A stretch of 64,000 nucleotides of DNA from Cellulophaga lytica DSM 7489 (GCF_000190595.1 NC_015167.1:124001-188000), one strand, 5' to 3'. Positions 34,784 through 44,523 are shown, counted from the stretch's first letter. Notes: generated from the sequence alone by a model not told the origin. Program-made: numbers and translations.

Positions 34784-36115
34784 ATGACCGATTTTTTAAT
34801 TTACTTTTTAGTTGCTGTAATATGCCTTGTTGCTGGTTATTTTTTAGGAAATTACATTCAGAACCTAAAAACTAAATCTAGCCAAAGTGCTATATTAGAA
34901 AGAGAATCTATTTTAAACCAAAACCTTACTGCTTTAGAAAATAAAATTTTGTCTTTAGAGGATGAAAAAAATGCATTGCGTGAAGAAAAAGAGCACTTAG
35001 GAAACCAAATTACTAGGTACCAAGCAGACATAGAAAATCTTCAGCTTAAAAATACAGAGCAAAAGCAAGAGGTAGAACAGCTTCAGGAAAAATTTACAAA
35101 AGAATTTGAAAACTTAGCAAATAAAATTTTAGATGAAAAGAGTACTAAGTTTACAGAACAAAATCAAATAAATATTAAAAACATTTTGCATCCATTGCAA
35201 GAAAAAATTCTGTTGTTCGAGAAAAAAGTTGATGAAAGTCAAAAAGAAAACATCAGTATACATTCTGCCTTAAAAGAACAGCTATTAAACCTACAAAGTC
35301 AAAACCTTAAAATTACCCAAGAGGCAGAAAACTTAACCAAAGCTTTAAAAGGCGATAGTAAAATGCAAGGGAATTGGGGAGAATTGGTATTAGAACGTGT
35401 ATTAGAAAAATCTGGCTTAGAAAAAGACAGAGAATACAGTGTACAACAGAGTTTTACCAGAGAAGATGGCTCTAGAGTACTGCCAGATGTTATTATAAAT
35501 TTACCTGATAACAAAAAAATGGTGGTAGATTCTAAAGTATCATTAACTGCCTATGAGCGTTTTGTAAATGCTGATGATGAAACAGAAAAAGAACAATTTT
35601 TAAAGGAACATATAGTATCTTTACGTAAGCACGTAGACCAATTGTCTGCCAAAAAGTATGAAGATTTATACGAAATGGAGAGTCCGGATTTTGTGTTGCT
35701 TTTTGTACCTATAGAGCCTGCTTTTGCTGTTGCAATAAACAATGACAACAATTTATATAATAAGGCTTTTGAGCAAAACATAGTTATTGTTACACCTGCT
35801 ACTTTACTAGCAACTTTACGTACTATAGATACTATGTGGAATAATGAGAAACAACAACGTAATGCCATAGAAATTGCTAGGCAAGCTGGCGCGTTATATG
35901 ATAAGTTTGAGGGGTTTGTTGGCGACTTAACCAAGGTTGGTAAAAAAATGGATGAAGCTAAAAATGAATATAAAGGGGCTATGAACAAGTTGGTAGAAGG
36001 CCGTGGAAACATTATTACATCTATAGAAAAATTGAAAAAAATGGGTGCAAAAGCTAAAAAATCTATTCCAGAACCTATTTTAAAACGTGCTATAGACAAC
36101 CATAACGACAATTAA
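34784..36115 (+). CDS. rmuC: DNA recombination protein RmuC homologue
   Basis: A 443-residue protein with one N-terminal membrane helix (about 3-22), a long coiled coil (about 30-190) and the RmuC nuclease-like domain (about 200-400: MQGNWGELVLERVLEKSGL, LPDVIINLPDNKKMVVDSKV). In E. coli RmuC limits recombination at inverted repeats; the VDSKV stretch corresponds to the PD-(D/E)xK-like core. It is followed closely by a small membrane protein gene and a thioesterase gene in the same direction. Confidence 0.9.
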   Translation: MTDFLIYFLVAVICLVAGYFLGNYIQNLKTKSSQSAILERESILNQNLTALENKILSLEDEKNALREEKEHLGNQITRYQADIENLQLKNTEQKQEVEQLQEKFTKEFENLANKILDEKSTKFTEQNQINIKNILHPLQEKILLFEKKVDESQKENISIHSALKEQLLNLQSQNLKITQEAENLTKALKGDSKMQGNWGELVLERVLEKSGLEKDREYSVQQSFTREDGSRVLPDVIINLPDNKKMVVDSKVSLTAYERFVNADDETEKEQFLKEHIVSLRKHVDQLSAKKYEDLYEMESPDFVLLFVPIEPAFAVAINNDNNLYNKAFEQNIVIVTPATLLATLRTIDTMWNNEKQQRNAIEIARQAGALYDKFEGFVGDLTKVGKKMDEAKNEYKGAMNKLVEGRGNIITSIEKLKKMGAKAKKSIPEPILKRAIDNHNDN

Positions 36116-36149
36116 AACTAAACAATTAACAACCATATAACTACTACTA

Positions 36150-36515
36150 ATGAAAAAAGCTTTAGCAATTACATTATTAATTATTGTTGCAGTATTTACT
36201 GCTATTTATGCATTTATTTACTACGTACCAATTAGTGAAGGTTATAGGTCTGGAGAACTTATTAAATTTAGTCATAAAGGTGTGGTTATTAAAACTTGGG
36301 AAGGAGAAATTAGTCAAGGTATTTCTGGCGCACAAATATTTTCTTTTTCGGTTTTAGACAAAGACAAGGATATTATAGAAAAGCTTAAAGATTACCAAGG
36401 TAACTACGTAAAGGTTACTTATGTAGAGCGTTATGCTACTTTTGCTTGGTTAGGAGATACTAAATATTTTATTACAGAGGTTACTAAAGAACAATCTCCA
36501 CACATAAGAAATTAA
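36150..36515 (+). CDS. Small membrane-anchored protein, unknown function
   Basis: A 121-residue protein with one N-terminal membrane helix (about 5-27) and a compact extracytoplasmic beta-rich part (SGELIKFSHKGVVIKTWEGE, VKVTYVERYATFAWLGDTKY). Flavobacterial relatives often carry the name 6-phosphogluconate dehydrogenase, for which there is no support here: no NAD-binding motif and far too short. It lies between rmuC and the thioesterase gene, 3 bases before the latter, so it is probably co-translated with it. Confidence 0.7.
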   Translation: MKKALAITLLIIVAVFTAIYAFIYYVPISEGYRSGELIKFSHKGVVIKTWEGEISQGISGAQIFSFSVLDKDKDIIEKLKDYQGNYVKVTYVERYATFAWLGDTKYFITEVTKEQSPHIRN

Positions 36516-36518
36516 ATT

Positions 36519-37064
36519 ATGAGTACATTTAAAACAGCAAGTGAATCTAAAGTTTCTATTACAGAATTAATGTTACCATCTCACTCTAATTTTGGTGGTA
36601 AAGTACATGGTGGCTACATTTTAAACCTAATGGACCAAATTGCATTTGCTTGCGCATCTAAACACTCTAGGAGCTACTGTGTAACTGCATCTGTAAACAG
36701 GGTAGACTTTTTAAATCCTATAGAAGTTGGTGAACTGGTAACCTTAAAAGCATCTATAAACTATACAGGAAGAACATCTATGGTTGTTGGCGTAAGGGTT
36801 GAATCTGAAAATATTACTACAGGTGTAAAAAAACATTGTAACTCATCATACTTTACAATGGTTGCTAAGGATGCACACGGTAAAAGTCTTGTTGTACCTG
36901 GCTTATTGGTAGAAGACAAACAAGGCATACGTAGGTTTGCGCGTAGTATTAGACGTAAAGAACAAGCCTTTAAAAGAAGTAACACGTTTGAGTCATCAAA
37001 CTTTAAAGTAGAAGATTTTTTAGATTCTTTAGAAAAAGAAAACGTAAAAATTGCTATAAAGTAA
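36519..37064 (+). CDS. Acyl-CoA thioesterase (hotdog fold, YciA/BACH type)
   Basis: Hydrolyses acyl-CoA to free acid and CoA. The 181-residue protein contains one hotdog domain (about 10-125) with the family signature NFGGKVHGGYILNLMDQIA, whose Asp is the usual catalytic residue, and a C-terminal basic/helical tail (about 135-181). Chain-length preference is not visible. It follows the small membrane protein gene by 3 bases. Confidence 0.9.
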   Translation: MSTFKTASESKVSITELMLPSHSNFGGKVHGGYILNLMDQIAFACASKHSRSYCVTASVNRVDFLNPIEVGELVTLKASINYTGRTSMVVGVRVESENITTGVKKHCNSSYFTMVAKDAHGKSLVVPGLLVEDKQGIRRFARSIRRKEQAFKRSNTFESSNFKVEDFLDSLEKENVKIAIK

Positions 37065-37160
37065 TTACATATATATATTAAAACCCTCCAAATATATACT
37101 GGTACTATTGTAAGTAGGTAGTAAACAATACATTTAACTTAAATTGAAAAATTTAGGTTA

Positions 37161-37775
37161 ATGCAACAGTTTATAATTAATACAAAGGCTACATACATTA
37201 AAAACATTCTACTTACAGACTCTAAAGTTAGATTGTCTGATGAGGATTATAAAACGCTTGAGGCTTTTAATATCGAATTAGATTCTGATAAAAAAGGATT
37301 ACTTAATACACAACATACTTTTGAGTATACTGCTATTCAAAAAATAGTTCCGTTTAAGGAAGATTTAGGTTTTCAGGTATTTTTTACAGAAAAGGGTAAA
37401 AATGAAAAAGCGTACTTAGATTTTAAGACAGATGAAGAATACCAAAGTATATTAAACACACTAGTATCTAAAACAAACTTTTCTAAAAACAAAGTTCAGA
37501 AAAAAACCAAAGCTTGGATAAAACCTTCCTTATACAGTTTGGTAGCTGCATTATTAACTTTTGCTTTATATGATAGTGCACTAAAACTAGAAGCTGGTGA
37601 AAATGTAACTGTATCTGGCTCTAGAAGAGGTTTAAAAAGAATACTTCTATCAATTTCTGAGTCTTTAGGAGCTACAAACAGTCTTATTCTAGGTAGTCTA
37701 ATTACGCTAGTATTTATCTTTTTTGCTTTTAAAGCTTATAAAAAAAGTGTTATAGACCAAGAAGTTTATAATTAA
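37161..37775 (+). CDS. Two-helix membrane protein of unknown function
   Basis: A 204-residue protein I do not recognise. The N-terminal 110 residues are soluble and mixed alpha/beta (no signal peptide), followed by two membrane helices (about 121-135 and 171-193) with a loop GENVTVSGSRRGLKRILLS between them. The layout suggests a cytosolic PH-like or sensing domain in front of a membrane hairpin. It stands alone between the thioesterase gene and the sensor kinase gene. Confidence 0.6.
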   Translation: MQQFIINTKATYIKNILLTDSKVRLSDEDYKTLEAFNIELDSDKKGLLNTQHTFEYTAIQKIVPFKEDLGFQVFFTEKGKNEKAYLDFKTDEEYQSILNTLVSKTNFSKNKVQKKTKAWIKPSLYSLVAALLTFALYDSALKLEAGENVTVSGSRRGLKRILLSISESLGATNSLILGSLITLVFIFFAFKAYKKSVIDQEVYN

Positions 37776-37872
37776 TTAAACACCAAACCAAAAACACCAT
37801 AATTAATCTAAAGGTATCTAAAAATTAATTCTATTTTTATCACTTAAAGAAAAAGTAATAGCCTACCTATTT

Positions 37873-39576
37873 ATGAAGAAGTTAAAGTTTATTATCACAT
37901 TTTTGTTGTGCTCCCTTATATACACGGGTTTAAAAGCTCAACAATCTCCAAAAGAACTTTTTGAGGCTAGAGATTTTGAGGCTGTTATTGATACACTTAC
38001 CAAAAAAAGTGAATTAAAAGAATTAAGTTTAGAAGAGTTATTTTATATAACTAAATCCTACGGTAGAACCAGGCAATACTCTAACGGATTGGTTTTTTCT
38101 AATAAAATGACAGAGGAAGCTATGCGCTTAAAAGATACAACCAACCTGGTTAGAGCTTTTAACCTAATGGCAGAAAACCTTATAGATCTTAATGATATTT
38201 CTAAAGGTATTGAATATTGTGAAAAAGTAGCTCCTGTTTTTAGAAAAAAAGATTCTATTGAATTTCAAAAGCTTTGTTTTAAATGGGGAATGATGTACTA
38301 CCATAATTATGAGTACAAAAAAGCACATGAAACTTACAACAAAATTACACTACCTAAGTACAGAAAACTTCCTCTTTTTACAAACAACTATGCTTTAACT
38401 TTAATGGGGTTAGAAAAATGGGATGAGGCAATTACATACTTAAAAAAAACAATGCAAATTTCTAACAGAAATAATAATGTAAACTATTCTAACATTGGTT
38501 TTGCCTATTTAAAACAAGAGAAATACAAAAAAGCTAAAATTTATTTAGATTCTGCTATTAGTTCTTTAGCAAAAAATGAAAACGCTACACTTTACAATAA
38601 AAAAAATATTTATAGCAACTACTTTTTACTCTATAAAAATCAGCAAAAACTAGATGAGGCTGCAGAATATATAGATACTATTGAAGCTGTAAATGAAGCT
38701 ATTTTTAAGCAAAAAATAAGTGAAAAAATAAAGGCTTTAGAAACATCATCAAAACAATTAGAGTTTGCAAATAGCAGAGAAACTACCTTAAAAAAGCAAG
38801 TTAAAATTATAGATAACAGGCTAGCTCTTGCTGAAAAACAGAAAATTTGGGGTGCTTTTTTACTTGTTGTACTTATTGTAATACTACTGGCTGTATTATT
38901 TATTTTTAAATACCGTAACATTATAACTGCACACGTACAAATACAAACAGAACAACGACTGCTGCGTTCACAAATGACTCCTCATTTTATATTTAACAGC
39001 TTGTCTGTAATACAGGGAATGATTTTAAATAAGGAAGATAAAAAAGCCATAATTTATTTATCAAAATTCTCTAAACTACTACGTATAATTTTAGAAAACT
39101 CAAGAGAAAAACTTGTGCCTTTAAAAGAAGAACTACAAGCTCTACAAAATTATATAGACTTACAAAATATGAGTAGAGAAAATAGCTTTAAATATCTATT
39201 AAAAGTTGATGAAAATATAGATACATCTAGTATTTCTGTGCCTCCAATGCTAATGCAGCCCTTTGTAGAAAACGCTATTGAACACGGATTTAATACTAAT
39301 TTTGAAAACGCAGAAATTGAACATCAAATTAACTTTACAGATAACAAACTTATTTGCATCATAAAAGATAATGGCCTTGGTATTTATGCGTCTAAAAGCG
39401 GCAAAAAATCTAAAAAATCTGTTTCTACACAAATTACAGCAGAACGATTAAAAATAATGTCTAAAGAGCTGCATGTAGAAACTGGTTTAACTATACAAGA
39501 CAGGTCTGAGTTTAATGAACAAGGTACAATTGTAACACTTACTTTACCATATAAAATAGAACAAGAAGATGCTTAA
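37873..39576 (+). CDS. TPR-containing LytS-type sensor histidine kinase
   Basis: A 567-residue membrane sensor. Signal peptide (about 1-22), five or six tetratricopeptide repeats in the periplasm (about 25-285; for example WDEAITYLKKTMQISNRNN), a coiled coil (about 290-322), one membrane helix (about 325-345), then a His_kinase/HATPase core of the LytS family. The phospho-acceptor His is in SQMTPHFIFNSLS, the N box is MQPFVENAIEHGF and the G box is KDNGLGI. The stop overlaps the ATG of the LytTR regulator by 8 bases. The stimulus is unknown; TPRs suggest a protein or peptide ligand. Confidence 0.9.
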   Translation: MKKLKFIITFLLCSLIYTGLKAQQSPKELFEARDFEAVIDTLTKKSELKELSLEELFYITKSYGRTRQYSNGLVFSNKMTEEAMRLKDTTNLVRAFNLMAENLIDLNDISKGIEYCEKVAPVFRKKDSIEFQKLCFKWGMMYYHNYEYKKAHETYNKITLPKYRKLPLFTNNYALTLMGLEKWDEAITYLKKTMQISNRNNNVNYSNIGFAYLKQEKYKKAKIYLDSAISSLAKNENATLYNKKNIYSNYFLLYKNQQKLDEAAEYIDTIEAVNEAIFKQKISEKIKALETSSKQLEFANSRETTLKKQVKIIDNRLALAEKQKIWGAFLLVVLIVILLAVLFIFKYRNIITAHVQIQTEQRLLRSQMTPHFIFNSLSVIQGMILNKEDKKAIIYLSKFSKLLRIILENSREKLVPLKEELQALQNYIDLQNMSRENSFKYLLKVDENIDTSSISVPPMLMQPFVENAIEHGFNTNFENAEIEHQINFTDNKLICIIKDNGLGIYASKSGKKSKKSVSTQITAERLKIMSKELHVETGLTIQDRSEFNEQGTIVTLTLPYKIEQEDA

Positions 39577-40303
39577 AGCTTTAATTGTAGAAGACGAATT
39601 ATATATTAGAAAAGGACTATTAGCAATGATAACGTCCTTAAATAAAGAAATATCAATACTAGGTGAATGTGAGTCTGTAAAAGAAGCTGTGGTTGTTGCC
39701 AATGCTTGTAAACCAGATTTAATTTTTTTAGATATTAATTTACTAGATGGCAACGCCTTTGATTTTTTAGAACAAACTACCAATTTAAAATATAATGTAA
39801 TTTTTATTACTGCCTATGAGCAATATGCCTTACAGGCTCTAAAAAACGGAGCTGTAGATTACATTTTAAAACCTGTAGATATTGAAGAGCTAGAGGCTGC
39901 TATTGATAAAGCTATAGAGACCAAAATTGAAGTTGCGCAAGAACAATTGCAAGTTGTAAAGTCTGAAATGATAGACCGAAAAAAAGAAAAACTAGTTTTA
40001 CGCTTACAAGAAGGACTACAGGTAATAGAATTTAAATTTTTAACACATTGCAAATCAGACAAAGGTTACACTACTTTTTATTTAAATGATGGCAAATCTT
40101 ACATAGCATCTAAACCTATAAAAGAATTTGAAAATCAGTTTCCAGAAAAAAACTTTATGCGTACGCATCAATCCTATGTTGTAAACTTAAGTTTTGTAGA
40201 CAAGTATGATAAAAACGGTTATATTTTTCTAAAATCTGGTGAAAAAATACCCGTTTCTGCACGACGTAAAAACGATTTTGTAGAGCGCTTACTTAACCAA
40301 TAG
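39569..40303 (+). CDS. LytTR-family response regulator
   Basis: Partner of the preceding kinase. The 244-residue protein has a receiver domain (about 2-118) with acidic pocket E8/D9, phospho-acceptor Asp 55 in LIFLDINLLDG, Thr in IFITAYEQ and Lys in YILKPVD, and a LytTR DNA-binding domain (about 140-240: FMRTHQSYVVNL, PVSARRKNDFVERLL). LytTR regulators bind direct repeats near their targets; the next gene, a DUF1266-like lipoprotein 187 bases on, is a possible target. Confidence 0.92.
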   Translation: MLKALIVEDELYIRKGLLAMITSLNKEISILGECESVKEAVVVANACKPDLIFLDINLLDGNAFDFLEQTTNLKYNVIFITAYEQYALQALKNGAVDYILKPVDIEELEAAIDKAIETKIEVAQEQLQVVKSEMIDRKKEKLVLRLQEGLQVIEFKFLTHCKSDKGYTTFYLNDGKSYIASKPIKEFENQFPEKNFMRTHQSYVVNLSFVDKYDKNGYIFLKSGEKIPVSARRKNDFVERLLNQ

Positions 40304-40489
40304 TACTACTACAATATATACCAGAACTACACGTAAATAAAAATAAACCACACAAAAACAATAACGTTTATAGACGAATATATATTAACTTAAAGCAGAT
40401 ATACATCCGCTCTAATAAAGCTTACAACTAGGTTATACCTTAGCCCATATAATAAAAGAACACTATTATATTAATAAAAACCTATAATT

Positions 40490-41119
40490 ATGAAAATAAT
40501 GAAATCCTTAAAATTGCTTTCTTTATGTTTTATTGCAGTTTTAAGTACCGTTTCTTGCTCAGACTCTAAGAACTTAAAAGATGATACCTTAAGTAGTTTT
40601 ATGCTTGGAGGCATATACTTTATTAACGGTTATGGCGGCTTAAGTGATGTAGAAACTATGATGACTAATGCAGGTTACACTAGTAACAGTGAATTGGTTT
40701 CTGCTTATAGTGAAATTTTTGTTTTCCCTTTTGATAAGTCTGACAGCTCTGGTGCTATAAGAATACTAGAAAGTGCTTGGGACATTAATTCTAAAGAGTC
40801 TTTATTAAAAACTACAGAAGAACTTAAAACTAGAGAATACAAGTACAAATCATGGGATTATGCCAGAATTGCAAATAATGTAAGTATGGGGTATGCTGCA
40901 GATTATTTAACCAAAGAAGAATGCTTAAGTATTTTGGCTAATACATTAACACTAGCTAAGGAAAAATACAAAGACTGGGATACTTATTATAGTGATTTTG
41001 AAAAAGGACGTAACGCATGGAACCCTGATGATCTTGAGAAAGAAAATTTTCAAAAACTGGCTAAAACAATAACAAAAGGAGAAAAATCAATCTACAACAT
41101 ACTTCCTTTACACAATTAA
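40490..41119 (+). CDS. DUF1266-like lipoprotein
   Basis: A 209-residue lipoprotein with lipobox STVSC (Cys about 23). The mature part resembles DUF1266: an AWDINSKESLL segment, a central SWDYARIANNVSMGYAADYL, and the closing YKDWDTYYSDFEKGRNAWN. The domain is mainly known from enterobacterial proteins of unknown function. It follows the kinase/LytTR pair and has its own upstream region, so it may be regulated by that pair. The assignment is from motif resemblance. Confidence 0.65.
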   Translation: MKIMKSLKLLSLCFIAVLSTVSCSDSKNLKDDTLSSFMLGGIYFINGYGGLSDVETMMTNAGYTSNSELVSAYSEIFVFPFDKSDSSGAIRILESAWDINSKESLLKTTEELKTREYKYKSWDYARIANNVSMGYAADYLTKEECLSILANTLTLAKEKYKDWDTYYSDFEKGRNAWNPDDLEKENFQKLAKTITKGEKSIYNILPLHN

Positions 41120-41148
41120 AAAACAAACAGTTACAATCACGTTACACT

Positions 41149-41197
41149 AACCCCACTTAGGGAAGAGAATTTTTCTCTCCCTCTTGGGGTTTCTTTT
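41149..41197 (+). terminator. Terminator after the DUF1266-like gene
   Basis: Nested hairpin: outer stem AACCCCA (41149-41155) with 41185-41191, inner GGGA/GAGAA with TTCTC/TCCC, then a T-rich run. Confidence 0.75.
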
Positions 41198-41210
41198 TAT
41201 TCCATAAAAA

Positions 41211-41246
41211 AATCCCTATTAGAAAATGTTCTAATAGGGATTTTTT
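41211..41246. terminator. Terminator of carB (bidirectional)
   Basis: A 14-bp stem (41211-41224 with 41229-41242), flanked by A7 on the left and T6 on the right; it ends the leftward carB transcript and backs up the preceding terminator. Confidence 0.85.
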
Positions 41247-41262
41247 ACTGTATGTAATATTT

Positions 41263-44115
41263 TTATTTGCTTAAATACATTTTACGTCTTGCATATAAGT
41301 TATAAAAATCATCATCTTTTAAACTATCTATAAACAAAATACTTTCTCCTGTACTCTTCATTTCTGGTCCTAAGTTTTTATTTACATTAGGGAATTTATT
41401 AAATGAGAATACTGGTTGTTTAATAGCAAAACCTTCTAACTGTGGATTAAAATTAAAGTCTTTTACTTTTTTCTCTCCTAGCATTACCTTAGTTGCATAA
41501 TTTACGTAAGGCTCTTTGTAGGCTTTTGCTATAAAAGGTACTGTTCTAGAGGCTCTTGGGTTTGCTTCAATAATATAAACCATATCATCTTTAATAGCAA
41601 ATTGTATGTTTATTAAACCTACTGTATTTAATGCTAAGGCTATTTTTTTAGTATGATCTTTAATTTGCTGCATTACAAACTCTCCTAAGTTAAAAGGAGG
41701 CAATGTTGCGTTAGAATCACCAGAGTGCACACCACAAGGCTCTATATGCTCCATAATACCAATTATGTAAACATCTTCTCCATCACAAATTGCATCTGCT
41801 TCTGCCTCTATTGCTCCATCTAAATAATGATCTAATAATAATTTGTTATTAGGTATTTTACGTAATAAGTCTACAACGTGCTCTTCTAGCTCTTGCTTGT
41901 TAATTACAATTTTCATCCCTTGCCCTCCTAATACATAAGAAGGTCTAACTAACAAAGGAAAATCTAACTCATCTGCAAGTGTTAATGCCTCATCTGCCGT
42001 TTCTGCAATACCATATTTAGGAAAAGGTATATTATTCTCTAATAACATTTTAGAAAAATTACCTCTATCTTCAGCTAAATCTAAAGACTCAAAACTAGTA
42101 CCTATAATTTTTATACCGTATTTAGATAGTTTTTCAGCAAGTTTTAATGCTGTTTGCCCACCTAGTTGTACAATTACACCTTCTGGTTTTTCATGCTGAA
42201 TAATATCATAAATATGTTCCCAAAAAACAGGTTCAAAATATAACTTATCTGCCGTATCAAAATCTGTAGAAACCGTTTCTGGGTTACAGTTAATCATAAT
42301 AGTCTCGTATCCACATTCAGACGCTGCTAAAACACCGTGCACACAACAATAATCAAACTCTATACCTTGTCCTATTCTGTTTGGTCCAGAACCTAATACT
42401 ACAATTTTCTTTTTATCGGTAACAACACTATCATTTTGTACATAGCGTTTACCGTCTGCAGTTTCTATTTCTGCTTCAAAAGTAGAATAGTAATACGGTG
42501 TCATAGCTTTAAATTCTGCTGCACAAGTATCTACCAATTTAAATACTCTGTTTATACCTTGGGCAGAACGCTTTTTATGAACTTCACTCTCATAGCAGTC
42601 TAGCATATGCGCTATTTGCCTGTCTGCAAAACCTTTTTGTTTAGCTTCTAATAATAACTCACGTGGTAAGCTTTCTACTGTATATTTAGAAATCTCTTTT
42701 TCTAAATTATGTAATTCTTCATACTGACGTAGGAACCACATATCTATTTTAGTTATCTCATGAATTCTGCTTAACGGTATACCCAATTGTATAGCATCAT
42801 AAATTACAAAAACTCTATCCCAACTTGGTACAGTTAGTTTTTGTATAATTTGATCGTAGTTAGTGTAACCTTTACCATCTGCACCTAAACCATTACGTTT
42901 AATTTCTAAAGACTGTGTTGCTTTATGCAATGCTTCTTGAAAAGAACGTCCTATACCCATAACCTCACCTACAGACTTCATCTGTAAACCTAAAGTTCTG
43001 TCAGACCCCTCAAACTTATCAAAGTTCCAACGTGGTATTTTTACAATTACATAATCTAAAGTTGGCTCAAATAAAGCAGAAGTAGATTTTGTAATTTGAT
43101 TATCTAACTCATCTAAATGGTAACCAATAGCTAATTTAGACGCTATTTTTGCTATAGGATAACCAGTAGCTTTAGAAGCTAATGCAGAAGATCTAGATAC
43201 TCTAGGGTTAATTTCTATGGCTATAATATCTTCTTTTTCATCTGGACTAACAGCAAACTGTACGTTACATCCACCGGCAAAATCACCAATGCTACGCATC
43301 ATTTTAATTGCCATATCTCTCATTCTCTGAAAAGTAGAATCAGAAAGTGTCATTGCTGGTGCAACCGTAATACTATCTCCTGTATGTATCCCCATTGGAT
43401 CCATATTTTCTATAGTACAGATAATTACAACATTGTCATTTTTATCTCTTAAAAGCTCTAGTTCATATTCTTTCCAACCTAATAAAGCTTTATCTATCAT
43501 TACCTCGTGTATAGGAGAAATTTCTAACCCTCTACTAAGTAATTCATCAAAATCTTCTGGTTTGTAAACGATAGATGCTCCTGCCCCACCCAATGTGTAA
43601 GAAGCTCTAATTACAAGTGGAAAACCAAATTCTTGAGCAATTTCTTTACCCTTTAAAAAAGATGTTGCTGTTGCTTGTGGCGCCATACCAACACCAATTT
43701 TAAGCATTAACTCTCTAAACTTTTCACGATCTTCTGTAATATTAATGGCGTCTATATCTACACCAATAATTTCTACATTAAAATCTTCCCAAATTCCTTT
43801 TTCATCTGCTTCTATACATAAGTTTAACGCTGTTTGCCCACCCATTGTTGGCAAAACAGCATCTATGTTAGGGTGCTTTTTTAAGATTTCTATAATAGAT
43901 TTGGTATTTAATGGCTTTAAATAAATATGATCCGCCATTGTAGGATCTGTCATAATTGTAGCAGGGTTGCTATTAATTAAGATTGTTTCAATTCCATCTT
44001 CACGTAAAGAGCGCAGTGCTTGTGATCCAGAATAATCAAACTCGCACGCTTGTCCTATAACTATTGGTCCAGAACCTATTATTAAAATAGATTTAATGTC
44101 TTCTCTTTTTGGCAT
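41263..44115 (-). CDS. carB: Carbamoyl-phosphate synthase large subunit, short form
   Basis: Makes carbamoyl phosphate for pyrimidines and arginine, with the CarA glutaminase. The 950-residue protein has two ATP-grasp halves (about 1-400 and 545-935) with the repeated motif GSGPIVIGQACEFDYSG and GSGPNRIGQGIEFDYC, NPRVSRSSALASKATG and NPRASRTVPFIAKA, and the oligomerisation domain between. It stops shortly after the second ATP-grasp part; the C-terminal MGS-like allosteric domain of about 120 residues found in E. coli CarB (1073) is missing. UMP/ornithine control by that domain is therefore absent. carA is not in the window. Confidence 0.95.
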   Translation of the reverse strand: MPKREDIKSILIIGSGPIVIGQACEFDYSGSQALRSLREDGIETILINSNPATIMTDPTMADHIYLKPLNTKSIIEILKKHPNIDAVLPTMGGQTALNLCIEADEKGIWEDFNVEIIGVDIDAINITEDREKFRELMLKIGVGMAPQATATSFLKGKEIAQEFGFPLVIRASYTLGGAGASIVYKPEDFDELLSRGLEISPIHEVMIDKALLGWKEYELELLRDKNDNVVIICTIENMDPMGIHTGDSITVAPAMTLSDSTFQRMRDMAIKMMRSIGDFAGGCNVQFAVSPDEKEDIIAIEINPRVSRSSALASKATGYPIAKIASKLAIGYHLDELDNQITKSTSALFEPTLDYVIVKIPRWNFDKFEGSDRTLGLQMKSVGEVMGIGRSFQEALHKATQSLEIKRNGLGADGKGYTNYDQIIQKLTVPSWDRVFVIYDAIQLGIPLSRIHEITKIDMWFLRQYEELHNLEKEISKYTVESLPRELLLEAKQKGFADRQIAHMLDCYESEVHKKRSAQGINRVFKLVDTCAAEFKAMTPYYYSTFEAEIETADGKRYVQNDSVVTDKKKIVVLGSGPNRIGQGIEFDYCCVHGVLAASECGYETIMINCNPETVSTDFDTADKLYFEPVFWEHIYDIIQHEKPEGVIVQLGGQTALKLAEKLSKYGIKIIGTSFESLDLAEDRGNFSKMLLENNIPFPKYGIAETADEALTLADELDFPLLVRPSYVLGGQGMKIVINKQELEEHVVDLLRKIPNNKLLLDHYLDGAIEAEADAICDGEDVYIIGIMEHIEPCGVHSGDSNATLPPFNLGEFVMQQIKDHTKKIALALNTVGLINIQFAIKDDMVYIIEANPRASRTVPFIAKAYKEPYVNYATKVMLGEKKVKDFNFNPQLEGFAIKQPVFSFNKFPNVNKNLGPEMKSTGESILFIDSLKDDDFYNLYARRKMYLSK

Positions 44116-44170
44116 TATAACTAATTTTTACTGTGTTGGGTGTAATTTGTTTTTTTTTGCTACGATATAG

Positions 44171-44207
44171 TCAAAAAAAAGGTGTTACTTTAAAAAAGTA
44201 ACACCTT
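44171..44207 (-). terminator. Terminator of rpmH
   Basis: A 12-bp stem AAGGTGTTACTT (44179-44190) pairs with 44196-44207; A8 at the left is the minus-strand T-run. It separates rpmH from carB. Confidence 0.85.
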
Positions 44208-44232
44208 AATTATTTTATGATAAATATAATCA

Positions 44233-44394
44233 TTATTTCTTATGTCTCAATTCAGAAGATACAGTAAGTTTTTTTCTTCCTTTAGCTCTTCTTCTAGCTA
44301 GAACTTTTCTTCCGTTTACAGAAGCCATACGCTCTCTAAAACCGTGTTTGTTCTTTCTTTTTCTTTTTGATGGTTGAAACGTTCTTTTCGGCAT
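44233..44394 (-). CDS. rpmH: 50S ribosomal protein L34
   Basis: Small very basic ribosomal protein of 53 residues. Read from the minus strand it begins [19 protein letters not shown], continues with [20 protein letters not shown] and ends RHKK, a full match to L34. It is preceded by an excellent promoter and followed by its own terminator, so it is transcribed alone; rnpA, its neighbour in many bacteria, is not here. Confidence 0.97.
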   Translation of the reverse strand: MPKRTFQPSKRKRKNKHGFRERMASVNGRKVLARRRAKGRKKLTVSSELRHKK

Positions 44395-44459
44395 AATAGA
44401 ATATCTTTATAATAGTGTAATATATAATCTTAAATAATTAGCTTTATAAAAGCTGGGCG

Positions 44460-44490
44460 CAAATATACAAAGAGTTTTTTCAATAGCAAA
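44460..44490 (-). promoter_or_regulatory. Promoter of rpmH
   Basis: On the minus strand TTTG, exactly 19 bp, TATATTTG: a complete match to the Bacteroidota consensus. The -7 box ends 65 bases before the ATG. Confidence 0.8.
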
Positions 44491-44523
44491 CCTAATTAAT
44501 AAAATATTTTAGTTTGTTTTTAG

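Noticed and set aside
36150-36515. 6-phosphogluconate dehydrogenase
   Set aside because: A name often carried by relatives, but the protein is 121 residues with a membrane helix and no nucleotide-binding motif.
40363-40371. LytTR binding site (AACGTTTAT)
   Set aside because: Only one half-site is present; LytTR regulators need two direct repeats about 12 bp apart. Kept as a hint in a finding, not as a feature.
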